NCBI RefSeq assembly: GCF_015550595.1
Contig: NZ_JADNBB010000004.1
Coordinates: 62,001 to 126,000 of the forward strand
DNA length: 64,000 bases
Origin: Parabacteroides goldsteinii
Lineage (GTDB): Bacteria > Bacteroidota > Bacteroidia > Bacteroidales > Tannerellaceae
Reading direction: 5' to 3'
Part shown: one piece after another, positions 16,434-23,920 of the stretch
Numbering within the stretch: position 1 is the stretch's first letter
How the letters are laid out: each line of letters begins with the position of its first letter
Notes under the pieces: model-generated
What the model saw: only the letters and a program-made list of their open reading frames with translations
The model's database searches: none
Told to the model about the DNA's origin: nothing
Program-made: the position numbers and the translations under genes

Positions 16434-17618
16434 TTATTCTACGTATAAGACTAATCCTTTCAGATATTCCCCTTCCGGATGGTAAATGTTAACCGGATGA
16501 TCGGCCGGCTGCGTCAATTGATGCAGGATACGTACGCTACGTCCTGATTGTGCGGCAGCACTGAACACTGCCAGGCGGAAATTCTCTTTGCTGACCACCT
16601 GTGAGCAAGAGAAGGTAAACAGGATACCTCCCGGTTTGATCTTTTCAAAAGCGATCGCATTCAGTTTGCGATATCCTTGCAAAGCGTTGCGTAATACATT
16701 CTTATGTTTGGCAAATGCAGGAGGATCGAGAATGATAAGGTCGTAATTGCTTCCCATCTTTTCCAGGTATTTGAAGGCATCTTCAGCAAATGCTTTATGA
16801 CGCGAATCTCCCGGGAAATTCAGTTCCACATTTTTATTCGTCAGCGAAATCGCTTTGGCTGAACTATCTACCGAGTGAACCACTTCGGCACCGCCACGCA
16901 TGGCATAGAAAGAAAAACCACCCGTATAGCAAAACATATTTAATACCGAATGACCTTTCGCATACTTTTCCAGTAACGAACGATTCTCACGCTGGTCTAC
17001 AAAGAAACCTGTCTTTTGTCCTTTTTGCCAGTCTACGCAGAATTTCAAGCCGTTCTCTGTGGCAATATCTTCTACCTCTCCACCATATAAATAGCCATCT
17101 TCACTCCCGAGGTTGGCTTTGTAGGGAAGAGTTGCTTCCGATTTGTAATAAATATTCTGTAAAGTGTCTCCCAAGACAGTCTTTAATGCTTCGGCTACAT
17201 CATGACGGGCATAATGCATACCAACCGAGTGAGCCTGCATAACAGCCGTATGAGAATAGATATCGATCACCAGACCGGGAAGATTATCCCCTTCACCATG
17301 AATCAGACGATATGTATCATTGTTTTCTACTTCTGCCAGATCCAGCTCCTTGCGGAGAGTGTAAGCAACGCGTATACGTTCTTCCCAGAATTTTGCGTCG
17401 ATAGTGACCGGCTTGAACGATAAAATGCGTACGGCAATACTACCGATCTGATAGTGGCCGATAGCCAGGAAACGCTGGTTTGTTCCGTACACTTCTACCA
17501 GGTCGCCCTCTTCCGGGTTACCTTCAATGCTTTGGATAGCTCCGGAGAACACCCACGGATGGAAGCGCAGCAACGATTCTTCCTTTTTAGGTTTGAGAAA
17601 GACTTTACAATAGTTCAT
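16434..17618 (-). CDS. Class I SAM-dependent rRNA methyltransferase, RlmI-like
   Basis: The 394-residue protein has an N-terminal PUA domain (HPWVFSGAIQSIEG, GDLVEVY), an EEHAD-like middle part and a Rossmann methyltransferase domain: QRENRSLLEKYA, VLNMFCYTGGFSFYAM for SAM binding, DLIILDPPAFAKHK and FTFSCSQVV. The closest known role is RlmI, which makes 5-methylcytosine 1962 in 23S rRNA; the identity of the target base is inferred. It is the last gene of a minus-strand set, 2 bp after the exonuclease gene. Confidence 0.85.
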   Translation of the reverse strand: MNYCKVFLKPKKEESLLRFHPWVFSGAIQSIEGNPEEGDLVEVYGTNQRFLAIGHYQIGSIAVRILSFKPVTIDAKFWEERIRVAYTLRKELDLAEVENNDTYRLIHGEGDNLPGLVIDIYSHTAVMQAHSVGMHYARHDVAEALKTVLGDTLQNIYYKSEATLPYKANLGSEDGYLYGGEVEDIATENGLKFCVDWQKGQKTGFFVDQRENRSLLEKYAKGHSVLNMFCYTGGFSFYAMRGGAEVVHSVDSSAKAISLTNKNVELNFPGDSRHKAFAEDAFKYLEKMGSNYDLIILDPPAFAKHKNVLRNALQGYRKLNAIAFEKIKPGGILFTFSCSQVVSKENFRLAVFSAAAQSGRSVRILHQLTQPADHPVNIYHPEGEYLKGLVLYVE

Positions 17619-17620
17619 TA

Positions 17621-18205
17621 TTATTTATCTTGATTCAATTGGTTGTATATCTTCAGGCAGGCCCAGGCGTCGAGGGCTGCATATTTCTTCTGTTGTTCGG
17701 TCAGTACATCGGCTTCCCAGTTACTCAGGCGCTGGCCTTTCGATATTTTCTTGTCGAAAAGGATAGCATATATCTTTTGCAGGCTGGCATCTTCGATACC
17801 GAACTGTCCGACATAATTTTGCAGATCCAGAAAGTTCGCCGGCTTGATATCTGTCCGTTTCCGTATGGCGCCGAAGTCGTCGCGCAGGGAAAGGCCGATC
17901 TTTAATATTTTGTCGTTTACCATGAAATCTTCGAGCGGTTGAGGAATACCGATTCTGTTCAGACGGAACAGGAAACAAGCTTCGTCTGTTGATATCTGCA
18001 TCAACGAGATTTTATAACGCGTACCTTTTTTAAAGCTGGGACGTGTCTCCGTATCGAAACCGACAGCCTCAAATTGTAACAGGTATTCAACCGCTTTATC
18101 TGCATCTTTTTCGGTGTCGATAACGATAATCCTACCGGGAAATTCTTCTATTTCAAGAAGTGATATTTCTTCTTTTGATATTGTGTGTGTATATTGTGTC
18201 ATCAT
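17621..18205 (-). CDS. 3'-5' exonuclease (DEDDy, RNase D-like)
   Basis: This 194-residue protein is a single DEDD exonuclease domain: GFDTETRPSF supplies the first Asp and Glu, GLSLRDDFGAI the second Asp, and YAALDAWACLKIY the Tyr-x3-Asp of the DEDDy type. Standalone proteins of this size are common in Bacteroidales. The substrate (RNA or DNA 3' ends) is unknown. Its ATGATGA start overlaps the stop of the DUF5063 gene, indicating translational coupling. Confidence 0.88.
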   Translation of the reverse strand: MMTQYTHTISKEEISLLEIEEFPGRIIVIDTEKDADKAVEYLLQFEAVGFDTETRPSFKKGTRYKISLMQISTDEACFLFRLNRIGIPQPLEDFMVNDKILKIGLSLRDDFGAIRKRTDIKPANFLDLQNYVGQFGIEDASLQKIYAILFDKKISKGQRLSNWEADVLTEQQKKYAALDAWACLKIYNQLNQDK

Positions 18206-18744
18206 TCCTCGTTCGTTTCTATAATTTCATCATCACTGTAACGGGCAGCATGAAGAGCTTTCAGTGCATTCAGGAGTTGCTGTCCCCAGAACTCCCGGAA
18301 GTTGGTACGGCATAAGGCGATAGCCTGAAGCATCACTTCTTCGTATCCCTGACGGAAAAGAGAAACGAAATTACCGACATCCTGATAAACATCCGCCAGG
18401 TTTTCCGAGATAAATGCAGCGATAGGCGTGTCACTGTACTGCATATCCGGATGGAAAGTTTCCAGATAGGTGTCTTTTTCTCCCAACAGGCTTGCGATCC
18501 GGGTACGAACAGATTCGTACATGTCTTCTGTTACGAACAATTCCGATTCGGCATCTTCATCAGATTCCACTTCCGGCAAAAGCGTTGCCTTCAGATAAAG
18601 CAAGGGCAATATCTTTACAGCTTTGTCCATAAAATCAAAAAGGCCGTTTTGTCCGGCTGCTTCAACAAATGTGCAAAACTCTAGCGCTACAGTTACAAAC
18701 TCCAGCGTATTACGTTCGTATATGGGATTATTTTCCTTTTCCAT
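18202..18744 (-). CDS. DUF5063 domain protein
   Basis: The ATG at 18744 (MEKENNPIYER) is preferred over an upstream TTG that extends the frame by 13 codons, because a -7 promoter element on this strand lies at 18781-18788, leaving no room for the longer start. The 180-residue protein is acidic and alpha-helical, without signal peptide or membrane segment, and matches my recollection of the DUF5063 family in Bacteroidales. Function unknown. It heads a three-gene minus-strand operon. Confidence 0.72.
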   Translation of the reverse strand: MEKENNPIYERNTLEFVTVALEFCTFVEAAGQNGLFDFMDKAVKILPLLYLKATLLPEVESDEDAESELFVTEDMYESVRTRIASLLGEKDTYLETFHPDMQYSDTPIAAFISENLADVYQDVGNFVSLFRQGYEEVMLQAIALCRTNFREFWGQQLLNALKALHAARYSDDEIIETNEE

Positions 18745-18780
18745 TTTACTTCTTATGGTGTTCCTACCATTTCTAACCTG

Positions 18781-18788
18781 CAAAAGTA
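18781..18788 (-). promoter_or_regulatory. -7 element of the DUF5063/exonuclease/methyltransferase operon
   Basis: On the minus strand the bases read TACTTTTG, matching TAnnTTTG. TCTG is found where the -33 TTTG would be expected. The start codon at 18744 is about 35 bases downstream. Confidence 0.55.
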
Positions 18789-18976
18789 AGAAATATATTG
18801 CGATAATCAGAATTATTAATTCTTATTAAGGTCTAATGGTGAAAAGTCGGTCGGCAATTAGATGAGTTTCATGTATAGTGTAAACAGTTAAGAACAGAAG
18901 TGAATTTGAAAAAATAAAAATTGCCAGATGCTATAAAAAATAAGTATTCAAGAGAATAATTTCCTTCATTCTTTCG

Positions 18977-18984
18977 TATCTTTG
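18977..18984 (+). promoter_or_regulatory. -7 element upstream of the HU-like gene
   Basis: TATCTTTG matches TAnnTTTG; no good -33 element is present. If used, it gives a leader of about 170 nt containing the 22-bp repeats. The rest of 18789-19161 contains no gene. Confidence 0.5.
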
Positions 18985-19016
18985 AACGGAAAGACTTCAA
19001 TGGCTTATAATTATCG

Positions 19017-19082
19017 GCCGTATGGCTGATAGTTGTGAGCCGTATGGTCGATAATTATGAGCCATACGGCGGACGGTTATCA
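19017..19082 (+). repeat. Three imperfect 22-bp tandem repeats in the HU-like gene leader
   Basis: Units start at 19017, 19039 and 19061, exactly 22 bp apart. Units one and two begin GCCGTATGG and share GATARTTRTGA; unit three begins GCCATACGGC, which is the reverse complement of the start of unit one (GCCGTATGGC). A further partial unit (GGCTTATAATTATCG) precedes 19017. The period equals two helical turns. Confidence 0.7.
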
Positions 19083-19161
19083 ACCGTTGATTAGTCGCGG
19101 TAGTAATTCAAATTAGTATGGCATGTAAGAAGCAATAGTACGTAACCTAATAAATAATATC

Positions 19162-19761
19162 ATGGCTATAAAATTTAAAGTTTATTCAACACCTAAACCG
19201 AATGGTCGGAAAGGAAGTAAATTATCCCATGCGCGTGCAATCAGCCAGGGCACATATAATCTGGAGAAAGTATGCAGGCTGATAAGCGAACGCTCGGCTG
19301 TCTCATCAGCGGAAGTGAAAAGCGTTCTGGATTCGTTTGCCTGGGTGATCGAGTTGGCTCTGGAAGATGGCTGTCATGTCGAGTTGGATGATTTGGGATA
19401 TTTCTCTCCATCATTGAGAACTGTTCCGAATAAGAAAAAAACCGATAATAATACGGTTTATGTAGACGGGATCAACTATCGCTGTTCCACTTCTTTGCGT
19501 GAAAAATTACGGCAAATCGATTTGGTATATGTGAAAGACAAAAAGAAGCCGGATAGTTGGGAAGAACGTAAAAAGAAACTGTTGAGTCATATTGCTACCT
19601 GGGACAGTATCAGTCCTCGCAGCTATGCAGAAGCTATCGGTTGCTCCCGATACCGGGCTGAGGCCGATCTGAAAAAATTTGTGGAGGAAGGGGTGTTAGT
19701 CAGAGTAGGATACCGGAATAAGGTGATGTATTTGCTGGCGAACGATGAAGGGAAGGGATAA
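19162..19761 (+). CDS. HU-family DNA-binding protein (long Bacteroidales form)
   Basis: The 199-residue protein has an N-terminal HU/IHF-like domain (residues about 1-125; VEIDDLG-like stretch HVELDDLGYFSP) and a C-terminal extension with a predicted winged-helix-like segment (SPRSYAEAIGCSRYRAEADLKKFVEEGVLVRVG). Such long HU-like proteins are frequent in Bacteroides and Parabacteroides accessory regions; their targets are unknown. The gene stands alone and marks the left border of the AT-rich island. Confidence 0.8.
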   Translation: MAIKFKVYSTPKPNGRKGSKLSHARAISQGTYNLEKVCRLISERSAVSSAEVKSVLDSFAWVIELALEDGCHVELDDLGYFSPSLRTVPNKKKTDNNTVYVDGINYRCSTSLREKLRQIDLVYVKDKKKPDSWEERKKKLLSHIATWDSISPRSYAEAIGCSRYRAEADLKKFVEEGVLVRVGYRNKVMYLLANDEGKG

Positions 19762-19789
19762 ATTACTGTATTTGCCATTATTATGTGGG

Positions 19790-19814
19790 GAAATGTGTTT
19801 TATTATCACATTTC
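19790..19814 (+). terminator. Possible hairpin terminator after the HU-like gene
   Basis: GAAATGTG and CACATTTC form an 8-bp stem with a 9-base loop 28 bases after the stop codon. There is no clear T-tract, so termination is uncertain. Bases 19815-19991 hold nothing recognisable. Confidence 0.35.
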
Positions 19815-19991
19815 AATATCTTAGGTTGATTGGACTTATAAGTTTTTGGGATTGACAAATATGGTTGAAAGGTAAAATCTTATTGAAAAATAATGGCTGT
19901 ATGTATTGTTTGAGTAATTTTCTTTGTGTAATTTTACGATTAGAGAGAATGCCGGAAAAACAAAGGGACAACGCAAATAATATATACAGTT

Positions 19992-21647
19992 ATGAAAATA
20001 TATATACTACCTATCTTATTCATTCAGATCCTATTGTGTCTTTCCTGTGGGTCTGGAAAAAACGAAATGATATTTTCTGAATCAGAATCTCTTTTAGAAA
20101 CTGATCCTGATAGTGCTTTGTATATATTGGGCTCTATTCTTTACCCAGAGGAATTGAACGCAGAAGAATATAATCGATATGTCCTATTAAAAATTCAGGC
20201 TGAATATAAATCGTATCAGGATATCACATCCGATTCGACTATTCTTTCCGTACGGGATTATTATTTGGAAAAGAACGATAATCCTAATATCGCTTTGGCA
20301 TTATATTATTGTGGTTGTTATTACAAGGAGTGTGGAAACGGCGAAAATGCAATGAGATGTTTTCTGGAAGCTGATGGGTATGCGGAAAAAGGCGGTAATA
20401 TAAATTTGAGGGGACTGATTCGGAACGCTATTGGAGTTCTTTTATTAAATCAGTTTGATAGTGAGGGAGCAATATTAAGTTTTCGAAAGTCAGCGTCTTT
20501 TTATAAACAGGTTGGAAATTTGAAAAGTGAACTTATTACTTATATTCAAATAGGTGATTGTTTTCAGTATTTGGAACAACCAGATAGTGCTCTTGTTTAT
20601 TATATTGAATGTTTGCACTTAGTTGATAGAGAAAAATTTTGCCAGGAGAAATCTATCGTTCGACAGAACTTAGGTGTATTATATGCCCAGAAAGGAGAAT
20701 TAACAAAAGCTATTCAATTTTTGAAAGAAGCATTGGAATACACATCCAATCAAGATAATCAAATAAAAATATATGTGTCTTTGTTAGATTTGTATACTGC
20801 AAGTCATCAAGGAGATTCGGCAAATGTCTATATGAGCTATTTGTTGCAAAGGAAAGATAGCATAAAGGATGTATATGTAAAGGCTAATTTATTTCAGCTT
20901 CTTTCAGAGAGAGAGGAACTCCTTAAAAATTACCCGGAGGCTTTGACATATTATAAAATGTATGCTGAGAATCTTTTGCAGATAATTGATGTCAATCAGG
21001 ATAAAAGATTGTTGGAACTTCAGAAAAAATACGATTATGAAAAGGTTCGATTACATAATATTCGTTTAAAACTGGAAAGAGCAAATATCTTTATCGGTTT
21101 AATATTAGGAATATTGTTTTTTATTATTTCGATATTCTTATTATTCAGAAGATATAAAAAACATAAAAATGAGATATTAGAATTAGAAGAAAAAATAACG
21201 CATTTGAATATTTTATCCCAAAAATATGATGAAAAGGAACAAACATTCACTTCCTATTTACTTAAACATTTTAATGTTTTAAAGAAAATGTCCAGTTTAA
21301 AGATTTATATGAATAAAGATATATCTCATAAAGATGAATTTTGGATAAAAAAAATAAATGAGATAATCTATGGTCAGGATGCTTTGAACTGGGATGTTTT
21401 ATATGATGTAATGAATAAATTGCATAATGATTTTTTTATCCGGTTAAAAGAATTATATCCTCAATTGAAAGAAATAGAATATCGTATTCTTTGTTTGACC
21501 TATTCCGGTTTTTCAACAGTGGAAATATCAATTGTATTAAATTTGAGTGTAAATACAATAAATATGAAGCGTTCTGCTATACGTAAAAGTTTAGATATTG
21601 TAGCTTTTACTAATTTACGTGACTTCTTAAATGAAAAATTGAATTGA
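19992..21647 (+). CDS. TPR-repeat lipoprotein/membrane protein with C-terminal LuxR-like helix-turn-helix
   Basis: The start at 19992 gives a lipoprotein-like signal (LLCLSCGSG). Residues about 40-340 are tetratricopeptide-like helix pairs (repeated ALxYY, AIQFLKEALEYT, GDCFQYLEQPDSALVYY). A transmembrane helix (NIFIGLILGILFFIISIFLLF, about 368-388) is followed by a charged coiled coil and a C-terminal HTH (LKEIEYRILCLTYSGFS, TVEISIVLNLSVNTI). The topology puts TPRs outside the cytoplasm and the DNA-binding domain inside, so it may be a one-component signal transducer across the inner membrane. It precedes the DUF3244/tail-fibre/RHS genes in the same direction and may regulate them. The coding sequence is very AT-rich. 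Confidence 0.78.
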   Translation: MKIYILPILFIQILLCLSCGSGKNEMIFSESESLLETDPDSALYILGSILYPEELNAEEYNRYVLLKIQAEYKSYQDITSDSTILSVRDYYLEKNDNPNIALALYYCGCYYKECGNGENAMRCFLEADGYAEKGGNINLRGLIRNAIGVLLLNQFDSEGAILSFRKSASFYKQVGNLKSELITYIQIGDCFQYLEQPDSALVYYIECLHLVDREKFCQEKSIVRQNLGVLYAQKGELTKAIQFLKEALEYTSNQDNQIKIYVSLLDLYTASHQGDSANVYMSYLLQRKDSIKDVYVKANLFQLLSEREELLKNYPEALTYYKMYAENLLQIIDVNQDKRLLELQKKYDYEKVRLHNIRLKLERANIFIGLILGILFFIISIFLLFRRYKKHKNEILELEEKITHLNILSQKYDEKEQTFTSYLLKHFNVLKKMSSLKIYMNKDISHKDEFWIKKINEIIYGQDALNWDVLYDVMNKLHNDFFIRLKELYPQLKEIEYRILCLTYSGFSTVEISIVLNLSVNTINMKRSAIRKSLDIVAFTNLRDFLNEKLN

Positions 21648-21771
21648 TGAACCTTTTCTTATCATTGAAAAGTTATATTGTGTATTTGTTATATGGTTGA
21701 TTATTAGCTTGTTGTTTTTGATTGTGTTCTGTAAAAAGTTATATACGTGTAGTGTGATAGCGAATAGTAAC

Positions 21772-21779
21772 TAAATTTG
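21772..21779 (+). promoter_or_regulatory. -7 element before the DUF3244 gene
   Basis: TAAATTTG fits TAnnTTTG and lies 31 bp before the ATG of the DUF3244 gene; the -33 box is poor. It could drive the DUF3244/tail-fibre/RHS set. Confidence 0.4.
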
Positions 21780-21810
21780 TTCCCAAATTAACATAATAAA
21801 GAATAAATAT

Positions 21811-22224
21811 ATGAATCAGACTAAAACACTATTCGGAACATTAATAGTAGCAGGCTTTTTTTTTGTGCCTTGTGTACAAACTAATGTATTTGCCTCTGGT
21901 AATAAAGAATTATGTACAGTGGCGAGTTCTTCAAAAGTATATTTGAAAGGACGTTTGTCTACTCCGACAACGCGAAGTAGTTCTCAATCAATTGAAGTTT
22001 TTCAGGAAGATAATGCTTTGATGGTTTATTATTTAGATGTATTAGAAGAAGTAGAAATTACAATTATTGACGACCAAAATATGATTATTTATTCAGAAGT
22101 AATATCTGTCTTCAAAAGTTCTAAATCATTAATAGAACTGAGTGAATCACTAAATGGTAGTTATACTATTAAATTTAAAGATTCAAAGGGGGGAGAATTA
22201 ACAGGAATATTTACTATAGAATGA
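21811..22224 (+). CDS. DUF3244 secreted protein
   Basis: The 137-residue protein has a signal peptide (MNQTKTLFGTLIVAGFFFVPCVQTNVFA) and a small beta-rich domain ending in SLNGSYTIKFKDSKGGELTGIFTIE, the pattern of DUF3244 proteins of Bacteroidales. Its function is unknown. It lies 24 bp upstream of the tail-fibre-like gene. Confidence 0.72.
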   Translation: MNQTKTLFGTLIVAGFFFVPCVQTNVFASGNKELCTVASSSKVYLKGRLSTPTTRSSSQSIEVFQEDNALMVYYLDVLEEVEITIIDDQNMIIYSEVISVFKSSKSLIELSESLNGSYTIKFKDSKGGELTGIFTIE

Positions 22225-22248
22225 AAAAAATAAATAAACTATATTGAT

Positions 22249-23403
22249 ATGAAAAAGAAGATTTACCTATTAACCGTTTTAATTACTTGTTTGTGTTTTA
22301 CTTCAAATGCTCAGTTGCGATTACTACAAAATGGCCGTGTCCAGGTGGGGACGCTTAGAACAGATCCGACGGAAGATCCTCTGAATGTAACAACTATGCA
22401 GGTATTTGGTCCTTATGGCGATATGCGTTCTGGTTCGAAATTGACGTTCGGCGATTTTGGACAATATCCAAATCAAGGTTGGAATGTTTTTATTGGAGAA
22501 TATGGATCGGATGATACGGATCAGCTTTGGTTACATGGGAAAAGGGGGATCTATTTAACTACAAGTGGCCAAGCAAATAATATTGTAGCATATTACGCTC
22601 CGGCATCGAATAGTAATTTTATTTTTAATACGAATCTTCGGGTAAATGGTGTAAATATAACTTCAGATGCTCGGTTGAAAGAGAATGTTCAGACACTGCA
22701 AAATCCATTAAATATTGTAAGTCAGCTAAATGGAGTTAGCTATAATTATAAACTTTCTGAAATTAATAAATATCGCGAACAGGATGCCTCAAAATTTACC
22801 GAAGCTCAAAATATGCAGAATAGTGCAAGTGTTTCTTCTAATGCAGCCTTGACAGGTAAAGAGAATGATGACAAACTTTATCAAAATGCTGTTGATAGAA
22901 AAGAAGCGGAAGATGCCAGTCGCAAGAGAATCGGTTTCCTGGCACAAGATATAGAGAAGGTTTTACCGGAACTGGTACAGACAGATGAAAATGGAGTCAA
23001 GTCGATTGATTATATCGGTTTTATACCTCTGATTGTAGAAAGTCTCAAAGAAATGCAACAGACTATTCAGGCACAGCAGAACGAAATAGATCTTTTGCAG
23101 AGCCTTTTGCCAGAGGAAAGTAAGTCGCTATTGCGTTCAACTTCTACAGATAATATCGTTATAGAAGGTGCAAAATTATATAACAGAGCTGGTACCTCAG
23201 TTTCTTATACATTACCTTCTACTTTTGCCAATGCATATTTGCAGGTGTTTGACATTGCAGGAAGGATGTTGAAGAAAATAACTTTGACAACCGCTAATGA
23301 TACTGTGGAGATAAATCCATCCGAGATCGGTTTGGGTACGTTTATCTATGTGTTGTATGTGGACGGGCAGAAAGCGGATACACTGAAGAAATTTGTAAAC
23401 TGA
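22249..23403 (+). CDS. Tail-fibre-domain (peptidase S74 chaperone) secreted protein with type A T9SS sorting tail
   Basis: The 384-residue protein starts with a signal peptide (MKKKIYLLTVLITCLCFTSNA). The middle carries the S74 intramolecular chaperone signature (SDARLKENVQ near residue 142, then RIGFLAQDIEKVLPELV), known from phage tail spikes and MyrF-like proteins, followed by a coiled coil (VESLKEMQQTIQAQQNEIDLLQ) that would trimerise it. The last 75 residues (YLQVFDIAGRMLKKI, LGTFIYVLYVDGQKADTLKKFV) look like a type A C-terminal sorting domain for the type IX secretion system. It is probably a surface trimer. It lies between the DUF3244 gene and the RHS gene cluster. Confidence 0.82.
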   Translation: MKKKIYLLTVLITCLCFTSNAQLRLLQNGRVQVGTLRTDPTEDPLNVTTMQVFGPYGDMRSGSKLTFGDFGQYPNQGWNVFIGEYGSDDTDQLWLHGKRGIYLTTSGQANNIVAYYAPASNSNFIFNTNLRVNGVNITSDARLKENVQTLQNPLNIVSQLNGVSYNYKLSEINKYREQDASKFTEAQNMQNSASVSSNAALTGKENDDKLYQNAVDRKEAEDASRKRIGFLAQDIEKVLPELVQTDENGVKSIDYIGFIPLIVESLKEMQQTIQAQQNEIDLLQSLLPEESKSLLRSTSTDNIVIEGAKLYNRAGTSVSYTLPSTFANAYLQVFDIAGRMLKKITLTTANDTVEINPSEIGLGTFIYVLYVDGQKADTLKKFVN

Positions 23404-23409
23404 TTTTTT

Positions 23410-23889
23410 ATGAAAAGAGATGTTTTATCTACAGTATGCATAAAGATATGTATGCTGTCTTACCTCTTGTTTGTTTTTTTTGATTCAGTATCTTCAGAAG
23501 ATTTAAAATTCAAGGAAAAAGGAGTTGATAAAAGTTCTAATAATATAGTTTCCGATAGTATGGTATTTGATCAACAAGTAGACAGTATATCTGTTTTTGC
23601 TTTGGGGGAGTGTGTCGATTCTTATGAAAATCAAACAGTGTCTTCTGTTGTGTTAGTTCAGGGATGTAATGCTCTTACTGTAAAAAACGTGATAGTCTCT
23701 GGTAACGGAGATTTAACACTATCGGCTTCAGATGCCGTTTTGATAAATGGTTCGTTTGAAGTGAAGCTTGGGGGACTTTTGAATATAAAAAATGAGTTAA
23801 CTCAATGGAGCATTGACTATGGATATGATAATGCAGGAAATAGAATTAGGCGTAGTGCAAACTCCATGAAATTATCTGATGTGGATTGA
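23410..23889 (+). CDS. Small secreted protein, 3-coathanger-stack-like, ending in an RHS YD-type motif
   Basis: This 159-residue protein has an N-terminal signal-like segment (ICMLSYLLFVFFDSVSS). Residues 85-125 (NVIVSGNGDLTLSASDAVLINGSFEVKLGGLLNI) match the short beta repeats often annotated as 3-coathanger stack in T9SS proteins. The tail contains DYGYDNAGNRIRR, the YD-repeat consensus of RHS proteins. It lies 6 bp after the tail-fibre gene and 31 bp before the RHS start, so it is probably part of the same transcript. Function unknown. Confidence 0.6.
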   Translation: MKRDVLSTVCIKICMLSYLLFVFFDSVSSEDLKFKEKGVDKSSNNIVSDSMVFDQQVDSISVFALGECVDSYENQTVSSVVLVQGCNALTVKNVIVSGNGDLTLSASDAVLINGSFEVKLGGLLNIKNELTQWSIDYGYDNAGNRIRRSANSMKLSDVD

Positions 23890-23920
23890 TTTTTTTAATC
23901 AGAGAGTAGAAAGGCATATT

